Positions 8,510 to 17,464 of a stretch of DNA of 64,000 nucleotides are shown in pieces; position 1 is the stretch's first letter, and each line of letters opens with the position of its first letter. The position numbers and the translations under genes were made by a program. The notes beneath the pieces were generated by a model. That model made no database searches. It had not been told where the DNA came from and was given only the letters and a program-made list of their open reading frames with translations. This DNA comes from Bacteroidota bacterium (GTDB lineage Bacteria; Bacteroidota; Bacteroidia; Chitinophagales; Chitinophagaceae), in assembly GCA_018266555.1 (NCBI GenBank), contig JAFEAF010000002.1, positions 28,667 to 92,666 of the forward strand, read 5' to 3'.

Positions 8510-9209
8510 AAAGGCCTTTAAAGATTAGTTCTGGGTCTGCAAATATCTTGCTTTTCAAATGAGATGACAAATACACTAAATCACCACCGGTTAAAAGCAC
8601 GTTAAAGTTCCTGTACTTCTCTTTATATGCTTCAATAAAACCATCTATTTCTTTTGACATTCCAAGCACTACCCCCGCGATAAGATTTGTGCGGGTGTCA
8701 TATCCAATAAGAGGCACATTACTATCTGCAGCAACAAGTGGAAGCTTAGCCGTAAACTGGTTCATGGATTTCAACCGCATTTCCATCCCTGGAGAAATAG
8801 CGCCACCGAGAAACTCATGATATTTATTAATAAAATTATAAGTAACACAAGTACCAAGCCCAATTACAAGATTATTTTTTTTAGGGTAAAATTTTACTGC
8901 TGCTGCTGCCAATGCCAAACGGTCTGCACCCATGGTTTCGGGTTTGCCCACCGGCACGGTAAATGGTAATTGGGAAAGATGATTCAATTTATGAAACCGG
9001 GTATAAGAAGCCAATAATTCCTCAATAACAGGATTATGATTGATGACTGATGACAGAATAGATTTTTGCGGATGAAACTTTTTGAGTAACGCCTGGATAG
9101 ATTCCACCGAATCATCCGCCATCACTACAGATTCTTTTATTTTTGATTTAAGAAAAATGCCTGCTTTTTTTCTTGTGTTCCCAAAATCAAGGCAAATTGT
9201 AACTGGCAT
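8481..9209 (-). CDS. coaX: Type III pantothenate kinase
   Basis: First step of coenzyme A synthesis: phosphorylation of pantothenate by the type III, feedback-insensitive kinase of the ASKHA fold. Of its 242 residues the phosphate-1 loop is CLDFGNTRKKAG near the N-terminus, the pantothenate/dimer motif is METMGADRLALAAA-like (GKPETMGADRLALAA, about 93-107), and the phosphate-2 loop GLGTCVTYNFI (about 118-128) follows with GGAISPGMEMRLKSM. Length is standard. It appears to lead an operon with the outer-membrane protein and lptC genes. CoaX usually needs a monovalent cation. Confidence 0.93.
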   Translation of the reverse strand: MPVTICLDFGNTRKKAGIFLKSKIKESVVMADDSVESIQALLKKFHPQKSILSSVINHNPVIEELLASYTRFHKLNHLSQLPFTVPVGKPETMGADRLALAAAAVKFYPKKNNLVIGLGTCVTYNFINKYHEFLGGAISPGMEMRLKSMNQFTAKLPLVAADSNVPLIGYDTRTNLIAGVVLGMSKEIDGFIEAYKEKYRNFNVLLTGGDLVYLSSHLKSKIFADPELIFKGLYAISEVNNL

Positions 9210-9235
9210 GTGAAAATGTTATGATTGAATCCGGT

Positions 9236-9871
9236 TTAAAAATCAAACCCGCCAAGGTTTTTGAAATGACCGTTTAATTTTATTTTTTCTTTTAGTTGTT
9301 CCATCTCTCCCAGCATCGGGAGTACTTTTGTTAAATGACGTTTCAGATATTCCACCCGCTGCCGTTCATCCATCAGGCTGAGCAATTCATATTCTTCCTG
9401 CAGAGAAAATCCAACATGATGTGCTACGTCATACGATTTTATTTCAGCATCCCCTTTTTTAAAATCTTTACTCACTTTTAAAAGCTTGTGTAATTCCCGG
9501 ATACTGTTCATCACCCGCCGCATCATTTCAGGATTGCCCTGTTCATAATTTTCAGGATAGTTTACGATTGCGCCGCTGTATAATTTTTCTGGTACTTCTT
9601 TAATTACTTCAAGAATGCGAAACACTTTTGATCCCGTTGTTTTAATATCCATTTCCCCGTTCTTATGCACCTTCGATATTTCAGCTACCTCTGCCAAAGA
9701 GCCATAATCCCGGATATGGCCTTCCATCACCGTTGGTATTCCAAATGCTCTTTTATTGGCATGGCATTCCTGTATCAATTGCTTATACCTCGGTTCAAAA
9801 ATATGCAGGTTCAGTTGTTCTCCCGGATATAGTACAATGCCGAGCGGAAATATGGGGACGAAATTGGTCAT
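9236..9871 (-). CDS. LON peptidase substrate-binding domain protein
   Basis: A 211-residue stand-alone Lon N-terminal (LAN/PUA-like) domain protein without the AAA+ or protease domains. The start VPIFPLGIVLYPGEQLNLHIFEPRY (in parts: FPLGIVLYPGEQ, LHIFEPRYKQL) is the hallmark of this domain; the C-terminal half is a helical bundle with SLQEEYELLSLMDERQRVEYL. Such proteins are widespread in Bacteroidota; the molecular function is not established, with binding of unfolded protein or a role as adaptor usually supposed. It is 26 bp upstream of coaX on the same strand and could share its transcript. Confidence 0.85.
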   Translation of the reverse strand: MTNFVPIFPLGIVLYPGEQLNLHIFEPRYKQLIQECHANKRAFGIPTVMEGHIRDYGSLAEVAEISKVHKNGEMDIKTTGSKVFRILEVIKEVPEKLYSGAIVNYPENYEQGNPEMMRRVMNSIRELHKLLKVSKDFKKGDAEIKSYDVAHHVGFSLQEEYELLSLMDERQRVEYLKRHLTKVLPMLGEMEQLKEKIKLNGHFKNLGGFDF

Positions 9872-9973
9872 TGCGCTGTAATGTTAATAATTTTTGCAGA
9901 ATGTGGCCATTTTTTATTCTGAAAAGTCTGGCACCCATTTATTACCTTAGCTTGTAGCATTCATTTGTTATTA

Positions 9974-10732
9974 ATGAAATCACTATCAGTCGCCATTATA
10001 ACACTCAACGAGGAAAAAAATATATCCCGGTGCCTGGATTCAGTAAAAAATGTGGCTGATGAAATATTAATAGTTGATTCCTTTTCTACAGACCGTACCA
10101 AAGAACTTGCTTTACAATACGGCGCTACATTTATTGAACATGAATTCGAAGGTTTTATTGAGCAAAAAAATTGGGCGCTGCAGCAAACCGCTCATGAATA
10201 CGTTTTGTTGTTAGATGCAGACGAAGCTCTTAGCCCGGAATTAATAAGATCTATTCTAAAAGAAAAAGAAAATAATTTTTCATCTGATGCCTACCGGATG
10301 AATCGCTGCACGAACTATTGTGGAAAATTTATCCGGCACGGCTTATGGTACCCCGATAAAAAAACACATTTATTCAAAAAACAAATAGGTAAATGGGGCA
10401 GTATGAACCCACATGCAAAAGTTATACTCCAACGTGGTACTAAAGTAACTTATTTACCCGGGGATATTTTACATTATTCTTATAACAGCATAGATGAACA
10501 TGTATTACTAAACAATAAATACAGCTTGACTTCGGCTGCAGCTTTGCTTCAGCGAGGGAAAAAAACAAATTGGTTTAAAATCCTTGTGAATCCTGCATGG
10601 GCTTTTGTAAACGGGTATTTTTTCCGATTGGGTTTTTTGGATGGATTTTTCGGTTATGTAATTGCTAAAAATATTTCACATCTCACTTTTTTAAAACATT
10701 GCAAATTGTACCAAATGCAAAAGAAAAAATAA
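9974..10732 (+). CDS. GT2 glycosyltransferase, LPS core heptose-adding type (WaaE/KdtX-like)
   Basis: About 252 residues, GT-A fold. N-terminus SVAIITLNEEKNISRCLDS, then ADEILIVDSFSTDRT and the acceptor-site DAD motif VLLLDADEALSPEL (about 78-91). The Cys/His-rich segment RMNRCTNYCGKFIRHGLWYPD and the LHYSY motif are typical of WaaE/KdtX-like LPS core beta-1,4-glucosyltransferases. I begin at ATG 9974, since the upstream frame extension relies on TTG. The stop lies 3 nt from the stop of the convergent O-antigen ligase gene, so the two are neighbours in LPS biology though not in one operon. Confidence 0.87.
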   Translation: MKSLSVAIITLNEEKNISRCLDSVKNVADEILIVDSFSTDRTKELALQYGATFIEHEFEGFIEQKNWALQQTAHEYVLLLDADEALSPELIRSILKEKENNFSSDAYRMNRCTNYCGKFIRHGLWYPDKKTHLFKKQIGKWGSMNPHAKVILQRGTKVTYLPGDILHYSYNSIDEHVLLNNKYSLTSAAALLQRGKKTNWFKILVNPAWAFVNGYFFRLGFLDGFFGYVIAKNISHLTFLKHCKLYQMQKKK

Positions 10733-10735
10733 TAA

Positions 10736-11995
10736 TTATTCCACGTCCTGTTTCCACCACCATAACACTGTAAACGAGTATAAGAAAACTCCAAATTGAA
10801 TTTCAAGGCTGATATCGAAGAGAATTGAAAACAATACTGAAGTGTTGAGTAGTATCCAAAGTAATCTATCTTTCTTTAAGCGGATAAAAAACGGGATGAA
10901 CATCACTACCCCCAACAAAATCATTCCCGGCCAACCGAATCCATCGCCATAAATCAACCACTCGCTTGATGGAAGAATTTTATCTGCTTCCTGCATCTGC
11001 GGTTGATAAGCGGCATACCAATTTTTGGTTTCATCTGAAAGATCGCCAAAACCAACTCCTGAAAACGGATGTTCATTTAAAACACCCCATCCTGCTTTTA
11101 AAGAAATTACCCTTACTGCATCATTCATCGAAGGGCTGTAATGCCCTTTACTGAAATAAGGAAGATCATACAAAAAGTATTTTACCCGGTTTTGAAAAGT
11201 GGGTATTACCAAATATGCTATAACCGGTAAGATGATCAACAGGAATAAAAAAGGTATTGCTTGTTTAATTTTCCTTTTTCTCAGAATAAAACCAAAGCCG
11301 GCAATAAATGCCATAGCGTAAAAACAAATTAATCCTGTCCGGGCAGCTAGTATATGCAGGAAGATAATTTGCCATACAAGAAGGATGAGTAAAAGCCGAT
11401 TATTCCTATTGCTTTCATTTTTCTTTTCCAGCCAAAGCCATACGGTTACCAGGACAGAAACCGCAAGCATCCAGCTAAAACGAACATGATCATTTTCTAA
11501 AGGAGTAACCAACAGCTGCGATCGTAAATAGTTTTCATTTATTTGTTTAAAATCTAAAATATAATGACCCATACTCCATAAGGTTGCGCCGGTTACAAAT
11601 ACAATAAATATCCATGCAAGTAACGGCCATTGTTTTTTTGAAAACCCAAACGGAGCGGCAAATGCAAGCGGCATCAGAAAAAGCGGCGCTTTGATCTTGA
11701 TTATGTCCAGCCATTCCTTTTGATTTGCTGACCACAATCCTGATAGCAGAGGAACAAAAAAGAGCAGGCTCATGCTCCACAGTAACGGTGAACGGACAAA
11801 AGATGAAATCTGTGTTTTTATTTTGAGGTGAGTAAAAGAAAAGGAAATAAAAACAATCATGGATACTGACAATAACATCCTGGAGAAGAAAACCGAAGCC
11901 AGCATAAAAACCAACAGGGTAAAAATAATGGCGGGCCTCCATTGATTTTGGTAACTACCGGCAGATTCCCGTTCATTCTGTAACTTGTTCCACAT
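10736..11995 (-). CDS. O-antigen ligase/polymerase family membrane protein (Wzy/WaaL-like)
   Basis: A 419-residue polytopic protein with roughly 11 transmembrane helices and a large periplasmic loop near residues 270-340. The loop contains the family signature HPFSGVGFGDLSDETK and an upstream arginine/acidic stretch (MNDAVRVISLKAGWGVL). This is the Wzy_C fold of O-antigen ligases and polymerases, which move polyprenyl-linked glycan onto lipid A core or polymerise repeat units. The adjacent LPS core glycosyltransferase supports an LPS role. Ligase and polymerase cannot be told apart from sequence alone. Confidence 0.82.
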   Translation of the reverse strand: MWNKLQNERESAGSYQNQWRPAIIFTLLVFMLASVFFSRMLLSVSMIVFISFSFTHLKIKTQISSFVRSPLLWSMSLLFFVPLLSGLWSANQKEWLDIIKIKAPLFLMPLAFAAPFGFSKKQWPLLAWIFIVFVTGATLWSMGHYILDFKQINENYLRSQLLVTPLENDHVRFSWMLAVSVLVTVWLWLEKKNESNRNNRLLLILLVWQIIFLHILAARTGLICFYAMAFIAGFGFILRKRKIKQAIPFLFLLIILPVIAYLVIPTFQNRVKYFLYDLPYFSKGHYSPSMNDAVRVISLKAGWGVLNEHPFSGVGFGDLSDETKNWYAAYQPQMQEADKILPSSEWLIYGDGFGWPGMILLGVVMFIPFFIRLKKDRLLWILLNTSVLFSILFDISLEIQFGVFLYSFTVLWWWKQDVE

Positions 11996-12030
11996 ATTTT
12001 TGTAACCCTACAAGTTCGCATTTAATTTTT

Positions 12031-12927
12031 ATGTGGCAGGAATTATTGAAACAATTTAAGACGGGTGATATAAAAACATTGGCACGGTGTATTTCATTAG
12101 TTGAAAATGAACAGCCGGGTTATGAACTCCTGCTTCAAAATATTTCGGCTTCCGGCGCAAAAATCATTGGCATCACCGGCCCGCCGGGTGCAGGAAAAAG
12201 TACATTGACTGATGCATTAATCGGCTTTATGATTCATGAAGGGAAAAAAGTAGCGGTAGTATGTGTGGACCCTTCTTCTCCGTTTAATCATGGCGCTGTA
12301 CTCGGCGACCGCATACGTATGAGTGAATGGTACACTCACCCGGATGTATTTATCCGGTCGTTGGCAACAAGGGGTTCCATGGGCGGATTGCATCCAAAGA
12401 TTATAGAGATAACCGATTTGCTAAAAGCGTTCGGTTTTGATCATATTATAATTGAAACAGTGGGCGTGGGGCAAAGTGAAGTGGAAATTTCGGGATTAGC
12501 AGATGTTACTGTTGTTGTCATGGTACCTGAAGCCGGTGATGAAGTGCAAACCATGAAAGCAGGACTCATGGAAATAGCAGATATTTTTGTAGTGAATAAA
12601 AGCGACCGTCCTGATGCAGATCTATTTGTAAAAAATTTGCGGTTGATGCTGGCTCCCGCATTTCGTACTCATTACAACGAAGTGCCGGTGATAAAAACCA
12701 TTGCTACGGAAAAAGAAACCGTAAAGGAATTATACGGCAGTATATCACATGAATTACAAAAAGCTCATACAGCAGATAAAAAATTCGTTTTACTTGCAGA
12801 AAAAGCCTATTGGCTGATACAAGCAAAAAGAATGAAAGACGTAAACCGTGAACAGCTTAAAAAAGAAATAGAACAGTTATCGCTGCAAAACAATTTTAAT
12901 CTTTATAAATTTATTTCTCAATTTTAG
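12031..12927 (+). CDS. meaB: Methylmalonyl-CoA mutase-associated GTPase MeaB
   Basis: A G3E-family GTPase that gates cobalamin loading and protects methylmalonyl-CoA mutase. Of 298 residues, the P-loop is GPPGAGKSTLTDAL (about 54-67), the Mg/switch I region is VDPSSPFNHGAVLGDRIRM, switch II-like ETVGVGQSEVEI follows, and the guanine motif is VNKSDRPD (about 189). Length and order match the family. Mutase subunits are not in this window. It is followed 3 bp later by a CDGSH iron-sulfur protein gene on the same strand, so both are probably co-transcribed. Confidence 0.94.
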   Translation: MWQELLKQFKTGDIKTLARCISLVENEQPGYELLLQNISASGAKIIGITGPPGAGKSTLTDALIGFMIHEGKKVAVVCVDPSSPFNHGAVLGDRIRMSEWYTHPDVFIRSLATRGSMGGLHPKIIEITDLLKAFGFDHIIIETVGVGQSEVEISGLADVTVVVMVPEAGDEVQTMKAGLMEIADIFVVNKSDRPDADLFVKNLRLMLAPAFRTHYNEVPVIKTIATEKETVKELYGSISHELQKAHTADKKFVLLAEKAYWLIQAKRMKDVNREQLKKEIEQLSLQNNFNLYKFISQF

Positions 12928-12930
12928 TAC

Positions 12931-13185
12931 ATGCAATTAGAAAAACCTATCCCCGCTGCCTGTGAACCTGCTATCATAAAAGTACAAGCAGGTAAAATTT
13001 ATTCATGGTGCAGTTGCGGCCTGAGCGAAAAACAACCATTTTGCGACAGCAAACACAAAGAGATTGAAGGAACACCTTTCAGAAGTGTGAAAGTTCTATT
13101 TGACAAAGAACAGGAAATCCGTTTCTGCCAGTGCAAACAAACTAAAACACCACCGTTTTGCGATGATTCACATTTACTGCAATAA
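12931..13185 (+). CDS. Twin CDGSH-type iron-sulfur protein
   Basis: An 84-residue protein with two CDGSH-like zinc-finger motifs, each a 3Cys-1His ligand set for a [2Fe-2S] cluster: CSCGLSEKQPFCDSKH at about 28-43 and CQCKQTKTPPFCDDSH at about 66-81. This tandem, soluble form corresponds to the mitoNEET-related type I bacterial group; no membrane anchor is seen. Likely roles are electron transfer or cluster donation, not established for this protein. The 3-bp spacing to meaB suggests translational coupling. Confidence 0.88.
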   Translation: MQLEKPIPAACEPAIIKVQAGKIYSWCSCGLSEKQPFCDSKHKEIEGTPFRSVKVLFDKEQEIRFCQCKQTKTPPFCDDSHLLQ

Positions 13186-13200
13186 TGATATTTCACAATT

Positions 13201-15651
13201 TTATTCTTCATCCCAATCACAACCAATCGGCGCACCCGGCGGCATGTCCATGTGAATGGTGGGCACGGCTTTCTCCGGTGTTTTCATTCTTTCCAGCGCC
13301 AGCATCAGGTGTGCTTTATATTGATCATTCGTTGTGCTTTTAATTTGTGTATCAATAAATGTTTTCAAGTCGCTGACCGCTTTTTGTAAAACTGCTTTTA
13401 CTAAAAATGAATTGTTATCATTTATACCCGAAGAAAGAAGATACGTCAGCAACACTTGCTCTGTCTGCATTTGTATTAATCCTTCCATACCATTGCGCCT
13501 GGGTGCTTTCCAGGTTTTATCAATAAGAGAGTTTACCATTTCTGTTATTCCCATTCCACCGGTTTCTGTTTCAAATTGTAACATCCTGTTCAATCTTTCT
13601 GAGTTGAATAAAAATGAAAACGGAAAATCGGCTGCTGTTTCCGCAGGTGACAAAGCATCAAATGCTAATCCTGTTCTTCTTTCAAATAATTCCGATGTAG
13701 GCCGGTAACCTGAAGGCCGTGGAGGAATCAACTTTACTATCCTGTCAGGAAGCGCCAATACTTTCGGATCAATACAATCAATGATGGTATTTAATGCCCG
13801 TTCCTGTTCCTGTTTACTTACAGGTTGTGTAGCAACTCTTCCATCACCTCTTAAGGTATAGGCATAAAACATACCGCCAACGGTTTTCGATGCCGCTTCA
13901 ATCTGGTAGCGATTATAAAAATATACCGGCACCAAAACATCTTCCAGCATAGCCATGGGCATTCCGCTGCGGATATTATTTTCGCCAAACTGGTCTAATG
14001 CTTTTTCCCGGATCTTCATCACATTTTTTAATTCATCCACCGCATTGGAGCCGTTATCCCAAAGATGTGTTTGCGGATGTAAACTTCCGGCCGGCCTTGC
14101 ATCCTGGTCGGTGAGAAATTCCAAATGTTTTTTTTGTGCATCATTCAGAATTTTATTCAATGCAGCATTCTCATCTGTTCCTTTTGGAAAATCCTGGTAG
14201 CCCCATGTGATGCAAACTTTATCCCAATCTCCAATCTTATGGGTATAAGCATTATCCAAATCAATTTTTCCTTTTTTAGTCAGTTGCACCATCGGGTGCG
14301 GATAATCCATGACACTGGCGTTTCCGTCTGTGCTGGCAATATAGTTATGCTGCAGCCCAAGTGTGTGGCCAACTTCATGAGCTGCTAATTGATTTAGACG
14401 GGCTAATGCCATCCTCATCATTTTATCATCAGCAGGGGCTGTACCATTTTCAAAAGGCGCCAGCAATGCCTGTGCTATTAAATAATCCTGCCGGACACGA
14501 AGCGAGCCCAGGGTTACATTTCCTTTGATGATCTCACCAGTTCTTGGATCCACTACAGATGCGCCATAGCTCCATCCCCTTGTAGAGCGATGTACCCAAT
14601 TGATCATGTTATACCGGATATCCATCGGATCAGCATCATCGGGTAATACTTTTACCTGAAAGGCATTGATATATCCGGCAGCTTCAAAAGCCTGGTTCCA
14701 CCAGGATGCGCCTTCCAGCAAAGCGCTACGGATGGGTTCCGGGGTACCATTATCCAGATAATAAATGATCGGATTTACCGGTTCACTCATTTTTGCATTC
14801 GGATCTTTTTTCTTCAGCCGGTGACGACAAATAAAATATTTATTGATCGGTTCTGAAATAGGCGTACTGTAATCCATATATGAAATATTGAAGTATCCGC
14901 TTCGGGGATCAAAAACTCTTGGCTGATAATCGTTATCCGGCAACTGAACAAAAGAATGATGCATACGCAAAGTAATGGCATCTGCAGAAGGGGTTACAGA
15001 TTGAACAAACCGGCCGATATTACCATCCGAATTAACGAATGTAATGGTAGTTTCAATCTCGGAATTCATCGGGAAATCTCTTGTATATGGAAGATAAATT
15101 GCGGAACGGCTTTTATCTATTGAATAATTTCCCTGTTTACTGTTGCGAAGCCGGTTGGCTACCTGCATGGCATCACGCAATAAAAAATCTGTAGCATCTA
15201 CGAGATAGTGATCGTTTGAGACAGCATCAATCGTAAATCCCCACAGTATAGATTGAGCAAACGATTCTGCCACTGCTCTTTTTTCATTTTCATCGGTTGT
15301 AACAGCCCTGAAATTATAGTTGGGCTGCTCCAATAATATTTTCGGCCCTTCTTTTACAAATTTTACTATTCGCCCGGGGCCATCTATGCCCCTATCCAGA
15401 CCGATATCATTAGAACCTAATCCGGCAGGCAATGAAACGAGATAAAGAATTTCGGAATCCAGTTTATCCACTTCAAGAAATATTTTTCCTGTGGCCTGTT
15501 CAAAATAAAAATTAAAGAAGCCTTCATATTTTTTCAGGTCCTTTGTTTTATCTTCTATGGATGGAAGTCCTTGCTTACCGGAAGATTGATTTTGTGCTTT
15601 TCCAGCAACAAAAAATGATAGTAATGCAAACAAGTAAAAGAATTTCTTCAT
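13201..15651 (-). CDS. Secreted zinc-dependent metalloprotease (DUF5117/DUF4953 type)
   Basis: An 816-residue exported protein with a clear signal peptide (MKKFFYLFALLSFFVAGKAQ). The central catalytic helix is HEVGHTLGLQHN at about 424-435, a metzincin-like HExxHxxGxxH zinc site, followed by the Met-turn-like SVMDYPHPM. The N-terminal half (DKTKDLKKYEGFFNFYFEQ region) and the C-terminal half match the layout of large Bacteroidota zinc-dependent metalloproteases with DUF5117 and DUF5118 modules. It probably acts in the periplasm or outside. A single gene, with an oppositely oriented CDGSH gene 15 bp away and a co-directional small CxxC gene upstream. Confidence 0.87.
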   Translation of the reverse strand: MKKFFYLFALLSFFVAGKAQNQSSGKQGLPSIEDKTKDLKKYEGFFNFYFEQATGKIFLEVDKLDSEILYLVSLPAGLGSNDIGLDRGIDGPGRIVKFVKEGPKILLEQPNYNFRAVTTDENEKRAVAESFAQSILWGFTIDAVSNDHYLVDATDFLLRDAMQVANRLRNSKQGNYSIDKSRSAIYLPYTRDFPMNSEIETTITFVNSDGNIGRFVQSVTPSADAITLRMHHSFVQLPDNDYQPRVFDPRSGYFNISYMDYSTPISEPINKYFICRHRLKKKDPNAKMSEPVNPIIYYLDNGTPEPIRSALLEGASWWNQAFEAAGYINAFQVKVLPDDADPMDIRYNMINWVHRSTRGWSYGASVVDPRTGEIIKGNVTLGSLRVRQDYLIAQALLAPFENGTAPADDKMMRMALARLNQLAAHEVGHTLGLQHNYIASTDGNASVMDYPHPMVQLTKKGKIDLDNAYTHKIGDWDKVCITWGYQDFPKGTDENAALNKILNDAQKKHLEFLTDQDARPAGSLHPQTHLWDNGSNAVDELKNVMKIREKALDQFGENNIRSGMPMAMLEDVLVPVYFYNRYQIEAASKTVGGMFYAYTLRGDGRVATQPVSKQEQERALNTIIDCIDPKVLALPDRIVKLIPPRPSGYRPTSELFERRTGLAFDALSPAETAADFPFSFLFNSERLNRMLQFETETGGMGITEMVNSLIDKTWKAPRRNGMEGLIQMQTEQVLLTYLLSSGINDNNSFLVKAVLQKAVSDLKTFIDTQIKSTTNDQYKAHLMLALERMKTPEKAVPTIHMDMPPGAPIGCDWDEE

Positions 15652-15716
15652 AAACGCTTTTTTAAGGCGCTTAAGTTATGAAAAATCAAAACGAAATGGT
15701 TGTTTAAAAAAATAAA

Positions 15717-15938
15717 TCAGGCAGGTTTGTTGCTTTTCCACCAGCGATAGCCAAGGTATCCTGCGATAGCTAACGGGGCAAAAGCCAGATAAATGATTCC
15801 GGCATTAAGACCTTTGGCAGGCTTTTCGCCTAATTGTTGGGCTGTTTTTGTACAGATAGAACATTGTGCAGATGTATCATGAGAAGCTGCAACTACAAAA
15901 ATCACAGAGAGGCCAACTGCTGCGAGTGTCTTTTTCAC
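15717..15938 (-). CDS. Small exported/membrane protein with CSIC motif
   Basis: A 73-residue protein of unknown function. It has an N-terminal signal-like segment (KKTLAAVGLSVIFVVAASHDTSAQ), then CSICTKTAQQLGEKPAKGLNAG, then a C-terminal transmembrane helix (IIYLAFAPLAIAGYLGYRWW) with a basic end. The CxxC immediately after the predicted cleavage site is the only motif. The initiation codon is GTG at 15938; no in-frame ATG lies upstream. A TAGTTTTG box at 15955-15962 would start transcription only about 10 nt before the GTG. It sits 66 bp upstream of the metalloprotease gene on the same strand. Confidence 0.72.
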   Translation of the reverse strand: MKKTLAAVGLSVIFVVAASHDTSAQCSICTKTAQQLGEKPAKGLNAGIIYLAFAPLAIAGYLGYRWWKSNKPA

Positions 15939-16056
15939 AAATGTTGATTTGCTACAAAACTACAATAGAATAATGAATGAAAGCACTTTAAAATCCAAAT
16001 TGCCTGATGCAGTATTGATCAAATAATGTAATTTCACTATACAAAACTCCCCGGTT

Positions 16057-17202
16057 ATGAAAAAGTATATTTTCGCATTCGGTTTTTTTAGCCTTTCATA
16101 TATTCTCTGCTCTGCACAAACCACCGCAGTAGAATGGTTTGACAAAGGAACTTCGCTCAAAAAAGATGCTCAATATAAAGATGCTGCTGCCGCATTCAAA
16201 AAAGCTGTTGCCTTAAAGCCTGCTTATGCGGATGCATGGCATCAATTAGGCTGGTGTTATAATGAGTTAGGACAATACAATGATGCGGTGGATGCTTTGA
16301 AAAAAGAAGAGCTAAACAACCCCAAAGATAAAGCCAGCACTAATTTTGAAATGGGGTATGCTTATAATGGATTGGAAAAATATGATGAGGCTTTAACCCG
16401 CTTCAATAATGCGATACAACTCGATAATTCATACGCTCTTGCCTACAAAGAAAGAGGGAATAGCTACTATAAGAAAAAAGAATATCAAAAAGCGCTTGAT
16501 GATTTCAATAAATATTCTTCGCTGGCAGAAAATATTGAAGACGCTGACTTTTATTACAAAAAAGGCTGGTGTGAAAATGAACTGGGGAAATATAATGAAG
16601 CTGTTGAATCGTTGAAGAATTGCGTGGAAATTGATAATACTTATTCAGATGCATTTTCCGAGTTGGGTTACGCTTATTATTCACTTAATATGAATGATGA
16701 TGCTATCACCAATTACCGAAGTGCCATGAATCTTAAAAAAGAATCGGATTATCATCCCATATTTGGCATGGCAGATGTATATTATGACAACCTTAAAAAT
16801 TACGATTCTGCTATTGTTTATTTTGAAAAAGGATTACAATTACAGAAAACCAATAAATCAGCATACTATAAATTAGGATGGTGCTACAATGACAGGGAAA
16901 AATATAATGAGGCCATTTCACCATTGCAGCAGGCATTGACCCTTGACCCTGACTATGATCAGGCCAAAACGGAATTGGGTTATGCTTATTATCAATTAAA
17001 ACAGTATGATGATGCCTTGGGAATATTCAGACAGATTATGAATAAGGATTCCAAAGATGAATTGTCACGTTATTATGCCGGTTTTTGTTATTATTATAAA
17101 AACGACCAGGTAAGCTTGCAACAAATGATCAATGAACTTACCAACCTAAACACTACCAACTCACTGAAATACGCAGAGACACTGAAAAAGTATATCAAGT
17201 GA
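16057..17202 (+). CDS. Exported tetratricopeptide-repeat protein
   Basis: A 381-residue protein with a signal peptide (MKKYIFAFGFFSLSYILCSAQ) followed by about ten TPR units that fill the chain. The repeated phrases LGWCYNELGQYNDAV, MGYAYNGLEKYDEAL, KGWCENELGKYNEAV and LGYAYYQLKQYDDAL show the 34-residue period with an unusual frequent G-W-C-Y core. It is a protein-protein interaction scaffold in the periplasm; partner unknown. It is monocistronic with a strong terminator after the stop. Confidence 0.88.
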   Translation: MKKYIFAFGFFSLSYILCSAQTTAVEWFDKGTSLKKDAQYKDAAAAFKKAVALKPAYADAWHQLGWCYNELGQYNDAVDALKKEELNNPKDKASTNFEMGYAYNGLEKYDEALTRFNNAIQLDNSYALAYKERGNSYYKKKEYQKALDDFNKYSSLAENIEDADFYYKKGWCENELGKYNEAVESLKNCVEIDNTYSDAFSELGYAYYSLNMNDDAITNYRSAMNLKKESDYHPIFGMADVYYDNLKNYDSAIVYFEKGLQLQKTNKSAYYKLGWCYNDREKYNEAISPLQQALTLDPDYDQAKTELGYAYYQLKQYDDALGIFRQIMNKDSKDELSRYYAGFCYYYKNDQVSLQQMINELTNLNTTNSLKYAETLKKYIK

Positions 17203-17225
17203 AATTCTGTTAACCCCTGAATTGT

Positions 17226-17256
17226 TATCCCGGGTCAGAAGCCCGGGATATTTTTT
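17226..17256 (+). terminator. Rho-independent terminator of the TPR gene
   Basis: TATCCCGGG pairs exactly with CCCGGGATA across a 7-nt loop and is followed by TTTTTT. It starts 24 nt after the TPR protein stop codon. Confidence 0.85.
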
Positions 17257-17464
17257 ATTTACAGCACGATCCATGTTGAAACCTTTCACCACAGAATGTT
17301 TTTCACCTTTGCAATCTTGTGTTAACAATTGGTTATTGCTAAACTTACAGGCTAATATTATCGCTACTCCCTGGATTTGCCGTTTTGTTTTATGGAACTC
17401 AATAAGTGTATAACAAAGTACAGTTTCGTTTTTATTCCCAAATCATTCGCCTTAAAATTTCAAA

